Assembly: GCF_025465255.1 (NCBI RefSeq)
Contig: NZ_JAODNI010000168.1
Span: 1 to 45,242, forward strand
Direction of reading: 5' to 3'
Source of the DNA: Pseudonocardia sp.
GTDB taxonomy: Bacteria; Actinomycetota; Actinomycetes; Mycobacteriales; Pseudonocardiaceae
Length of the DNA stretch: 45,242 nt
Shown here: positions 15,125 to 21,944 of the stretch, piece by piece
Layout: each line of letters starts with the position of its first letter
How positions within the stretch are numbered: the first letter of the stretch is position 1
Made by a program: the position numbers and the translations under genes
The notes under the pieces: model-generated
Databases searched by the model: none
What the model saw: the letters and a program-made list of their open reading frames with translations, nothing else
Told to the model about the DNA's origin: nothing

Positions 15125-16585
15125 TCAGCGGCGTGTCTCGTGCAGCGTGCGGCCGGCACGGACCAGGCGCAGGCACGTGGCGCCGTCCCAGAGGGCGTAG
15201 CTCGCGGGCGCTCCCTCGCGCAGCTGTGCGCCGCCGGTGTGCGCGGCGAGGGCGGTGCCGGGATCCACGGCGAGGTCGGGGTTGGTGTGCTCGACGGCCG
15301 CACGGACGCCCGCCCACGGGTCGACGGGCGTCACGGGCGAGTCCGAGCCGAACTCGAGGGGGACACCCGCGGCGTGGAGCTGCGCGAACGGGTTCATCGT
15401 GGCGGCCCGGGCCGGGCCGAGCCGGGTGGCGTACATGCCCGCCGGCCCGCCCCAGGCGGCGTCGAAGGCGGGTTGGACGCTCGCGACGACACCGAGCTCG
15501 GCGAGCCGGGCGATCTGTCGGGCGTCGACCATCTCCAGATGCTCGAGCCGGTGCCGGGCGGCCCGGACGGCCTCCGGTGACGTCGCGGCGGCCGCGGCGT
15601 CGAGCCCGGCGAGGACGAGGTCCGCTCCCCTGTCGCCGATGACGTGGAAGCCTGCCCGGATGCCGGCGCGGGTGCAGGCGACGAGGTGGGCGGCGACGGC
15701 GTCGGCGTCGAGGTAGCGGTTGCCGCGGCAGCCGGGGGCGTCCGTGTAGGGCTCGCGGAGAGCCGCCGTGCGGGAGCCGATCGAGCCGTCCACGAACAGG
15801 TCTCCGGCGAGGCCCGCGGCGCCGGTCCGCGCCACGAGGTCGCGCGCCTCGTCCGCAGTGCCGACCGCCTCACCCCAGTAGCCGACGACCTCCACGCCGC
15901 TGTCCGCGCCGAGGAGGTCCGCGCCGAGGAGGTCTGCGAGGTCGTCCCGGCCGGAGACGTCCGGGCCCGCGCACTCGTGGACGGTGCCGACGCCGCGGCT
16001 CGCCGCCAGGTCCAGGAAGGCCCGCTGCGCGGCGCGGCGCTGGCCGGAGTCGAGGGCGGCGAGCGCGGCCCGGCGGACGTGATGGTGGGCGGCCGCGGCG
16101 AGCGGGCCGTCCGGGCTCCAGCCCTCGGCGCCGACGGTCCCGGGTGCGCGGTCCACCAGGGCGGTGGAGACCAGCGCGGAGTGGACGTCGATCCGGCTGA
16201 GGTAGACGGGCCGTCCGCTCGCGGCGCGGTCGAGCTCGGCGCGGGTGGGCACCCGGACCGGTGACCAGCGGTTCTCCTCCCACCCGTGGCCCCAGAGGAC
16301 CGCGGCGGGCGGGGCCGCGGCCACCGCGTCGAGCAGCTGCCCGGGGGTCCGGCATTCGGTGAGGTCCAGGCCGTCGATCAGCAGCCCGGACGCCGTGGCG
16401 TGCACGTGCGCGTCGACGAAGGGCGGCGTGACGGTGGCGCCGTGCCAGTCCTGCACCGCCGCACCGGCGGCGCGGTCCGCGGCGTCGGCGGCCGGGCCGA
16501 CCCAGGTGATCCGGCCGTCCGCGACCTCCAACGCCGTGGGGCACGCTCCGGGTGTCCGGAGTCCGGTCAGCAGGGTGCGGGGCAC
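15125..16585 (-). CDS. Amidohydrolase family protein (YtcJ-like)
   Basis: A 486-residue metal-dependent hydrolase. VTPPFVDAHVHATASG gives the HxH metal pair of the first strand. HVIGDRGADLVL, HRLEHLEM and FGSDSPVTPVDPW supply the later His and Asp ligands. This places it in the YtcJ/Amidohydro_3 group, where substrates are mostly unknown amides or N-acyl compounds. A 15-bp direct repeat (15902-15931) duplicates LLGAD in the middle of the protein without breaking the frame. It ends 177 bases before the PIG-L gene and starts 30 bases after pspC on the same strand. Confidence 0.88.
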   Translation of the reverse strand: MPRTLLTGLRTPGACPTALEVADGRITWVGPAADAADRAAGAAVQDWHGATVTPPFVDAHVHATASGLLIDGLDLTECRTPGQLLDAVAAAPPAAVLWGHGWEENRWSPVRVPTRAELDRAASGRPVYLSRIDVHSALVSTALVDRAPGTVGAEGWSPDGPLAAAAHHHVRRAALAALDSGQRRAAQRAFLDLAASRGVGTVHECAGPDVSGRDDLADLLGADLLGADSGVEVVGYWGEAVGTADEARDLVARTGAAGLAGDLFVDGSIGSRTAALREPYTDAPGCRGNRYLDADAVAAHLVACTRAGIRAGFHVIGDRGADLVLAGLDAAAAATSPEAVRAARHRLEHLEMVDARQIARLAELGVVASVQPAFDAAWGGPAGMYATRLGPARAATMNPFAQLHAAGVPLEFGSDSPVTPVDPWAGVRAAVEHTNPDLAVDPGTALAAHTGGAQLREGAPASYALWDGATCLRLVRAGRTLHETRR

Positions 16586-16615
16586 ACCCGCAGGTCTATC
16601 AGCCCCGCCGGCCCG

Positions 16616-16804
16616 TCAGTACGGGCGCCGCGGCATGAGCAGCCACAGGATCGCGTACACGATCACCTGCGAGCCGGGAAGGATGAGCGACAGCAGGAAC
16701 AGCAGGCGGACGACGGAGACGTTCCAGCCGAAGCGCTCCGCGAGGCCGGCGCAGACGCCGGCGATGATCGCTCCCTGGCGGGGACGGGTGAGGGTGGTCG
16801 CCAC
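16616..16804 (-). CDS. PspC domain protein
   Basis: A 62-residue membrane protein with the PspC domain: QGAIIAGVCAGLAERFGWNV followed by one long hydrophobic segment (VVRLLFLLSLILPG, then VIVYAILWLLMP). PspC domains in larger proteins take part in envelope stress responses; the role of such solo copies is not settled. The GTG start is well supported by AAGAAGGAG upstream. It heads the minus-strand run that continues with the amidohydrolase. Confidence 0.87.
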   Translation of the reverse strand: MATTLTRPRQGAIIAGVCAGLAERFGWNVSVVRLLFLLSLILPGSQVIVYAILWLLMPRRPY

Positions 16805-16927
16805 GAGGACTCCTTCTTCGCATCAGCGGCGGATCTCGTCGCTGCAGGAACCACGGTGCCGGTACCGGGGTGGTTTCTCCTCCGGGAACGCCCCGATACG
16901 CCCCCCGAGTTCCCCCGGAGGCGCGGC

Positions 16928-16936
16928 TGTGGACAA
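16928..16936 (-). promoter_or_regulatory. Isolated DnaA-box-like 9-mer
   Basis: TGTGGACAA is the exact complement of the actinobacterial DnaA box TTGTCCACA. A one-mismatch copy, TCGTCCACA, lies at 17012-17020 in the same intergenic region. The box is also part of a small hairpin (CTGTGG-ACAA-CCACAG, 16927-16942). An isolated pair could titrate DnaA or be chance. Confidence 0.3.
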
Positions 16937-17060
16937 CCACAGGGCTGTTCGGGGGTATGCAGCATCTGTTCGGGTGTCAGACGACTGCGCCGGACGACGG
17001 ATCACCCGATCTCGTCCACAGGCACCCGACGAGGTGCTGGTCCGGGTTCCATGATCGCCA

Positions 17061-17066
17061 TAACGT
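17061..17066 (+). promoter_or_regulatory. -10 box of a leaderless promoter for the SGNH hydrolase
   Basis: TAACGT ends seven bases before the GTG at 17074. This supports that GTG, directly followed by a signal peptide, over codons further upstream. Confidence 0.65.
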
Positions 17067-17073
17067 CCGGTCC

Positions 17074-18132
17074 GTGCCCCGCTTCCGCCGCCTCCGTGCC
17101 GCTCCCCTGGTCGTGCTGACGACGTTCCTGCTGCTCCCCGCCGTCGGCCCGCCCGCGTGGGCGGAGGCGCCCCTGCCGACCGCCGTCGTCGCGCTCGGGG
17201 ACAGCACCGCCTCCGGAGAGGGGGCGGACGCCTACGAGCCCGGCACCCGCGGCGAGAACGGGAACTGGTGCCACCGCTCGTCGAACGCGTTCGTGCACCG
17301 GACGGGGCTGGCGGACGCCGGGATCAACCTGGCGTGCTCGGGAGCGGACTCGGCGGACGTCGGGTTCGGCGCGGCCGGGCGGAACGGCGAGGGATCGCAG
17401 GCCGCGCGGCTGCGGGAGGTCGCCCGGACCCACCGGGTCGTGGCCGTCACGCTGCAGGTCGGCGCGAACGACGAACCGGCGCTGACCCGCACCGCGGTGG
17501 CGTGCATCCGGACCTTCGTGGACCCGACCGTCGCGCCGTGCCGGGACACCGTCGGGCCGCAGTGGGCCGGACGGCTCGCGGCGATGGCCCCGCACGTCGA
17601 GACGGCGGTGCGGGACGTCCAGCAGGCCATGCGGGACGCCGGGTACGCCGACGACGGCTACGCGTTCGTCCTGGCGTCCTACGCGTCCCCGGTCACCGAG
17701 GCCATGGGGCCGCTGCACGGGGTGGAGGGCTGCCCGCTCAGCCGCCCGGACGCGGGCTGGGGTCGTACGGTCGCGTTCCCACAGCTCGCCGAGGCGCTGC
17801 GCGGGGTCGCGGAGCGGACCGGCGTGCGGTTCCTGGACCTCTCCCGCGCCGCGCAGGGGCACGAGGCGTGCAGCCACGGCACGACGGCCGGCGAGTGGCA
17901 GCGGCGGATCACGGTGGACCCGCAGGCGCTTGTCCATGGCCGGCTCGACGCCCTCGGCCAGCACCTCTTCCAGGAGTCCTTCCACCCGAACGCCGAGGCG
18001 CACGCCCTCCTGGGCGGGTGCCTCGGCGAATTCGTGAAGGCCGGGGCGCTGCAGGGCGCCTGCGAGGTCACCCCGCAGGGCGGCCTGCGGGCGAACCCGG
18101 GCCTGCGGCCGATGATGTCGGCAGCGGCGTGA
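17074..18132 (+). CDS. Secreted SGNH/GDSL-family hydrolase
   Basis: A 352-residue exported esterase or lipase. The start at GTG 17074 gives a Sec signal peptide: basic PRFRRLRAA, a hydrophobic core VVLTTFLLLPAV, and a likely cleavage after AWAEA. The mature protein begins with VVALGDSTASGEG (block I Ser), followed by LACSGADS, VTLQVGANDE (block III Asn) and ESFHPNAEAHALL with the catalytic His. Six or more cysteines suggest disulfides, as in Streptomyces SGNH lipases. The substrate is unknown. It faces the M24 peptidase gene across a shared terminator. Confidence 0.88.
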   Translation: MPRFRRLRAAPLVVLTTFLLLPAVGPPAWAEAPLPTAVVALGDSTASGEGADAYEPGTRGENGNWCHRSSNAFVHRTGLADAGINLACSGADSADVGFGAAGRNGEGSQAARLREVARTHRVVAVTLQVGANDEPALTRTAVACIRTFVDPTVAPCRDTVGPQWAGRLAAMAPHVETAVRDVQQAMRDAGYADDGYAFVLASYASPVTEAMGPLHGVEGCPLSRPDAGWGRTVAFPQLAEALRGVAERTGVRFLDLSRAAQGHEACSHGTTAGEWQRRITVDPQALVHGRLDALGQHLFQESFHPNAEAHALLGGCLGEFVKAGALQGACEVTPQGGLRANPGLRPMMSAAA

Positions 18133-18140
18133 AGGCCCAA

Positions 18141-18189
18141 GGGCCTGTCTCCCGGATCCACGCCGGCGGGAGATCCGGGAGACAGGCCC
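18141..18189. terminator. Bidirectional terminator between SGNH hydrolase and M24 peptidase
   Basis: GGGCCTGTCTCCCGGAT (18141-18157) pairs perfectly over 17 bases with ATCCGGGAGACAGGCCC (18173-18189). The right arm reaches the first base of the minus-strand stop codon of the M24 gene. Confidence 0.88.
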
Positions 18190-19316
18190 TAGAGGACGAC
18201 CAGGTCCCGGGGGCGCTTGTTGAGCTGCTCGCAGCCGTCCTCGGTGACCACGACGATGTCCTCGATGCGGGCGCCCCAGCGTCCTTCCTGGTAGATCCCC
18301 GGCTCGATGCTGAAGGCCATCCCGGGCTCGAGCGGCAGTGCGTTGCCGCCGACGATGTAGGGCTCCTCGTGCACGTCGAGCCCGATGCCGTGCCCGGTGC
18401 GGTGCACGAACTGCGCGCCGAAGCCCGCCTCGGCGATCGGGGCCCGGGCCGCGTCGTCGACCTGCTCGGCCGTCACGCCGGGGCGAACGAACCGCACCGC
18501 ACGGTCCTGGGCCTCCTGCAGCACCGCGTAGGTGTCCCGGATCTCGGCGGACGGCTCGGCGCCGACCGCGTAGGTGCGGGTGGAGTCCGAGTTGTAGCCG
18601 CCGGGCAGCGGCCCGCCGATGTCGATGACGACGACGTCGCCGCCCTCGATCACCCGGTCGGACACGTCGTGATGCGGGCTGGCGCCGTTCGGCCCGGACC
18701 CGACGATCACGAAAGCGGCGGCGGCGTGCCCCTCCTCGAGGATGGCGCCGGCGATGTCCGCGCCGACCTGCGCCTCGGTCCGCCCGGGCTTGAGGAACTC
18801 CGCCATCCGCGCGTGCACCCGGTCGATGGCCGCGCCGGCCTCGCGCAGCTGCGCCACCTCGGCCGCGTCCTTACGCATCCGCAGCTCGCGCAGGATCGGG
18901 TCCGCGAGCGTCTGGCCGACCTCCGGGAACGCGTCACGCAGCCGCAGGACGTGCCGGGCGGGCATCCCATCCGCGACGGCCATCCGGGACGGACCGCCCG
19001 CCAGGTCGCTGACCAGCAGATAGGGGTCCTCGCCGTCCGTCCACGTCAACACCTCGACGCCGAGCTCCTCCAGCGGCACCCCGGCGAACCCGGGAGCCTC
19101 CAGCTTCGGCACCACCAGCGCCGGCGGGGCCAGGTGGCCGGCGGCGGGGAGCACCAGGCAGGTCAGCCGCTCGTGGGACTCGCCCTCGTGACCCAGCAGG
19201 TACCGGAGATCGGTGCCCGGGGTGATCAGCACGACGTCCGAGTCCTGGGCGGCGGCGACCTCACCGGCGCGGCGCAGGCGGTCGGCGAGCAGCTCGGTGG
19301 GGACGGCAGCAGTCAT
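18189..19316 (-). CDS. M24 family metallopeptidase (Xaa-Pro dipeptidase-like)
   Basis: A 375-residue cytoplasmic aminopeptidase-P or prolidase-type enzyme with the pita-bread fold. An N-terminal creatinase-like domain (about 1-130) precedes the catalytic domain. The five metal ligands can be read: Asp in VVIDIGG, Asp in YNSDSTRTY, His in [15 protein letters not shown], Glu in FSIEPGIY and Glu in ARIEDIVVV. The ATG at 19316 is selected because TATCCT (19324-19329, minus) ends seven bases before it; the longer in-frame extension would run past this promoter into the divergent gene. Confidence 0.9.
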   Translation of the reverse strand: MTAAVPTELLADRLRRAGEVAAAQDSDVVLITPGTDLRYLLGHEGESHERLTCLVLPAAGHLAPPALVVPKLEAPGFAGVPLEELGVEVLTWTDGEDPYLLVSDLAGGPSRMAVADGMPARHVLRLRDAFPEVGQTLADPILRELRMRKDAAEVAQLREAGAAIDRVHARMAEFLKPGRTEAQVGADIAGAILEEGHAAAAFVIVGSGPNGASPHHDVSDRVIEGGDVVVIDIGGPLPGGYNSDSTRTYAVGAEPSAEIRDTYAVLQEAQDRAVRFVRPGVTAEQVDDAARAPIAEAGFGAQFVHRTGHGIGLDVHEEPYIVGGNALPLEPGMAFSIEPGIYQEGRWGARIEDIVVVTEDGCEQLNKRPRDLVVL

Positions 19317-19323
19317 GCCGACG

Positions 19324-19329
19324 AGGATA
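19324..19329 (-). promoter_or_regulatory. -10 box of a leaderless promoter for the M24 peptidase
   Basis: Minus-strand TATCCT ends seven bases before the ATG at 19316. A CATATT at 19370-19375 on the plus strand sits eight bases before the divergent exonuclease GTG at 19384 and may be its -10. Confidence 0.62.
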
Positions 19330-19383
19330 TTCCGGGCGGGTCGTCGGGTGGCGCCGGGATCGGGACTGGCATATTCCCTCACC

Positions 19384-20355
19384 GTGACCGACGACCGTCC
19401 CGTGATGCTGCTCGACGCCGCCAGCATGTACTTCCGCGCCTACTACGGCGTCCCGGAGTCGATCACGGCCCCGGACGGGACGCCGGTGAACGCGGTCCGC
19501 GGGTTCTGCGACATGGTCTCCCGGCTGGTGAGCGAGCAGCGACCGGCGCGGCTCGTCGCCTGCCTGGACCTGGACTGGCGGCCCGCGTTCCGGGTGGCCG
19601 CGCTGCCCTCCTACAAGGCGCACCGGGTGGTGGCCGAGCAGGCGGCGGACACCAACCCGGCCGGGATCCCCGAGGAGGTCCCGGACACGCTCGGCCCGCA
19701 GGTCCCGATCCTGCTGGAGGTCCTCGCCGCGGCGGGGATCGCGACCGGCGGGGCCGAGGGCCACGAGGCGGACGACGTGATCGGGACGCTCGCGCACACC
19801 GAGTCGGTGGACCCGGTGCTCGCGGTGAGCGGGGACCGGGACCTCATGCAGATCGTCCGCGAGGAGCCCACGCCGGTGCGGCTGCTCTACGTCGGCCGTG
19901 GGCTGGCGAAGGCGGAGCTGCTGGGCCCGGCGGAGGTCGCCGAGAAGTACGCGGTGCCCGTGGGCCGGGCCGGCGAGGCCTACGCGGAGATGGCGATGCT
20001 CCGCGGGGACCCCTCGGACGGCCTGCCGGGCGTCCCGGGTGTCGGGGCGAAGACGGCGGCGACGCTGGTGAGCCGCTTCGGCTCGTGGGCGGAGCTGCGC
20101 GCCGCGATCACCGACGCCGGGGACACGCGGCTGGCGTCCACGGTGCGGTCCAAGCTCGCGGCCGCGGCGCCGTACCTGGAGGTCGTCGAGCCGGTGGTGC
20201 GGGTGGTGCAGGACGCGCCCGTGCACCTGGACCGGCCGGACACCCTGCCCGCGACGCCCGTGGACCCCGACGCGCTCGTGGCGCTGGCGGAGCGGTGGGG
20301 CCTGACGTCGTCCATGGAGCGGCTGGTGACGGCGCTGCACAAGGCGGCGTCCTAG
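19384..20355 (+). CDS. 5'-3' exonuclease (FEN-like, PIN and H3TH domains)
   Basis: A 323-residue protein related to the N-terminal 5'-nuclease domain of DNA polymerase I but encoded alone. [15 protein letters not shown] opens the nuclease domain. [24 protein letters not shown] and [12 protein letters not shown] contain the acidic metal ligands. The helix-hairpin-helix region [18 protein letters not shown] binds DNA. It should remove flaps or RNA primers. Standalone copies are common in actinobacteria beside a full PolA. It is transcribed divergently from the M24 gene, with 67 bases between starts. Confidence 0.92.
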   Translation: MTDDRPVMLLDAASMYFRAYYGVPESITAPDGTPVNAVRGFCDMVSRLVSEQRPARLVACLDLDWRPAFRVAALPSYKAHRVVAEQAADTNPAGIPEEVPDTLGPQVPILLEVLAAAGIATGGAEGHEADDVIGTLAHTESVDPVLAVSGDRDLMQIVREEPTPVRLLYVGRGLAKAELLGPAEVAEKYAVPVGRAGEAYAEMAMLRGDPSDGLPGVPGVGAKTAATLVSRFGSWAELRAAITDAGDTRLASTVRSKLAAAAPYLEVVEPVVRVVQDAPVHLDRPDTLPATPVDPDALVALAERWGLTSSMERLVTALHKAAS

Positions 20356-20359
20356 GTAT

Positions 20360-20408
20360 GCAAGGACGTCGCTCCGCTACCCGGGCGGTGGCGGAACGGC
20401 GTCCCTGC
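20360..20408. terminator. Hairpin between exonuclease and DUF4333 gene
   Basis: GGACG near 20364 pairs with CGTCC near 20400, and the inner CTCCGCTACC pairs with GGTGGCGGAA around a CGGGC loop, with one G-T wobble. The genes converge here, so it probably serves both. Confidence 0.55.
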
Positions 20409-20436
20409 GCGCGAGAGCGGCCGGCGGGTTCCGGGG

Positions 20437-21702
20437 TCAGACGCGGCCGACCTGGTACGTCCCGTCCTCGTCCAGGATCGTGACAGGCACCTTCACTGCC
20501 TCGCCGTCGACCTTCGCGTCGCAGGTGAACGCGTCCCCGGGCGCGACCTCGACCCCGCTCGGGCAGCTCACGTCCGTGGCGCCGAGCTTGTAGTCCTGCT
20601 GCAGGATCCGGGTGACGCCCTGGTCGAGCGCGCCCTGGTCGAGGGTGCGGGTGGTCAGGTAGCCCGGCGTCACGAACAGGACGACGGCGGCCGCGACGAG
20701 CAGCACGAGCACCACGCCGCCGATGACGAACGGGAGCGGCGAACGCCCCGGCCGGCCCGGCGAACGGCGAGACCCGCCCTGCGCCTCGCGCGGGTCCCAG
20801 GCCGGCGGCGTGGGGGCTTCGCCACCCTGCTGTCCGGGTCGGCCCTGGTGCCCGGCCCACGCCTGCTCGTCGGGCGGGCCCTGCGTGCCGTGTTCCGGGG
20901 ACCAGCCCTGCTCACCCGACCACGCCGGCTGGCGCCCGTGGTCGACGGAGCCGTCGGGCCGACCCTGCCGGTCGCCGCCCCGGCCCTGCCCGGTCTCGCC
21001 GCCGCCGGCGCTGTCCCACTGCTGCTCCGGGTCCCACTGCTGCTCCGGGTCCCGGTGGCTGCCTCGCGGCTGCTCCCGGGCCGGGTCGCCACCGTCCTCG
21101 GGGGCACGGTCCGCGTAGCGGGCGGGTCCCGCGTCCCGGCCGCGGTCGGCTTGGGCCTGGTCCTCGTGCCACCCGCCGGTCGACGACGCCGTGCCGCCCT
21201 GGTCGGTGCCGGCGGGATCCCAGCCCCGGTCGGTGCCCGAAGACGACCGGTTCTGCTTCGCGCCACCTGACGGCGACCAGCCCTGGTCGGCACCCGGTCG
21301 GTGACCGGACCGGCCCTGATCGGGGTCGCCCTGCCGTCGGTCCCCGTACGGCTGGTCCCCGTACTGCTGCGCGCCGTACTCCTGTCCGCCGTACTGCTGG
21401 TCGCCCGGGTGCGACCCGTATCCGGGCTGCCGCGGCCGGTCGTACCGCAGCTGGTCGTAGCGAGCCTGCTCGTACTGCTCGCCGCCGTACTGCGCGCCGT
21501 GCTGCGGCGACCCGTACCCGATCTGCGCACCCTGGTCCCGGCCGGCCGAGCCCCAGCCCTGCCCGGCCTGCGGCTCCGCCGACCAGCCACCTCCCCAGCC
21601 ACCTGCGGGCGGCGTGCCCCAGTCCGGCCCGTCGGGAGCCTGCGGGGTGTCGGCATCGTCCCCGCGGCGGGGCGTGCCGTGCGGTCCCTGTGGCGTGCTC
21701 AT
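20437..21702 (-). CDS. DUF4333 membrane protein with long Gln/Gly/Tyr-rich disordered N-terminus
   Basis: A 421-residue protein. Residues 1 to about 330 are low-complexity, rich in Gly, Gln, Asp, Tyr, Trp and Pro, with repeated YGxQQYG and DPEQQW units and almost no hydrophobic runs. One transmembrane helix follows (FVIGGVVLVLLVAAAVVLFV, after basic SRRSPGRPGRS). The extracytoplasmic C-terminal DUF4333 domain is about 70 residues, with a pair of Cys (DVSCPSG, FTCDAKVDG). The topology puts the disordered part inside. Start ATG 21702 has GGAAGG upstream. Function is unknown; the long cytoplasmic tail could scaffold or phase-separate, but this is speculation. Confidence 0.82.
   Translation of the reverse strand: MSTPQGPHGTPRRGDDADTPQAPDGPDWGTPPAGGWGGGWSAEPQAGQGWGSAGRDQGAQIGYGSPQHGAQYGGEQYEQARYDQLRYDRPRQPGYGSHPGDQQYGGQEYGAQQYGDQPYGDRRQGDPDQGRSGHRPGADQGWSPSGGAKQNRSSSGTDRGWDPAGTDQGGTASSTGGWHEDQAQADRGRDAGPARYADRAPEDGGDPAREQPRGSHRDPEQQWDPEQQWDSAGGGETGQGRGGDRQGRPDGSVDHGRQPAWSGEQGWSPEHGTQGPPDEQAWAGHQGRPGQQGGEAPTPPAWDPREAQGGSRRSPGRPGRSPLPFVIGGVVLVLLVAAAVVLFVTPGYLTTRTLDQGALDQGVTRILQQDYKLGATDVSCPSGVEVAPGDAFTCDAKVDGEAVKVPVTILDEDGTYQVGRV
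21014..21049. repeat. 18-bp tandem repeat, two perfect copies
   Basis: The unit TCCCACTGCTGCTCCGGG occurs at 21014-21031 and 21032-21049 inside the DUF4333 gene and encodes the doubled DPEQQW motif. It is in frame and points to slippage-driven growth of the disordered region. Confidence 0.9.
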
Positions 21703-21944
21703 CGAGAACCTTCCGTGTCCGGCCGTCCGCGGCCTGTGCGACGTGCACCGTCCGGCGGGCACCGGTGGTGCTCACCGCGGACGGTCCGGCGATCAAAGCA
21801 CAGGCCCCGGCCGCGTGGCAGCGGTTCGGGGGACCGCCCCCGCCGAGCGGGACGCCTGCACCGCCGAGCGTGCCGGCCGGCCTGCGCGGCAGGTACCCGC
21901 GGTGCCCAGAAGGTCACCGCGGGTCCTCGTCGACCTTCCACCGA

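Noticed and set aside
12767..15580. A 937-codon open frame on the plus strand
   Set aside because: It lies antisense to lnt, the PIG-L gene and the amidohydrolase, which have clear family motifs. Its composition (Arg, Gly, Asp-rich repeats) is typical of a GC-rich shadow frame.
16823..17005. 60-codon minus-strand ORF before pspC
   Set aside because: No ribosome-binding site or recognisable motif, and Arg/Pro-rich shadow composition.
17157..20483. An 1108-codon plus-strand open frame
   Set aside because: It runs in the wrong frame through the SGNH hydrolase and exonuclease genes and antisense to the M24 gene. No motif supports it.
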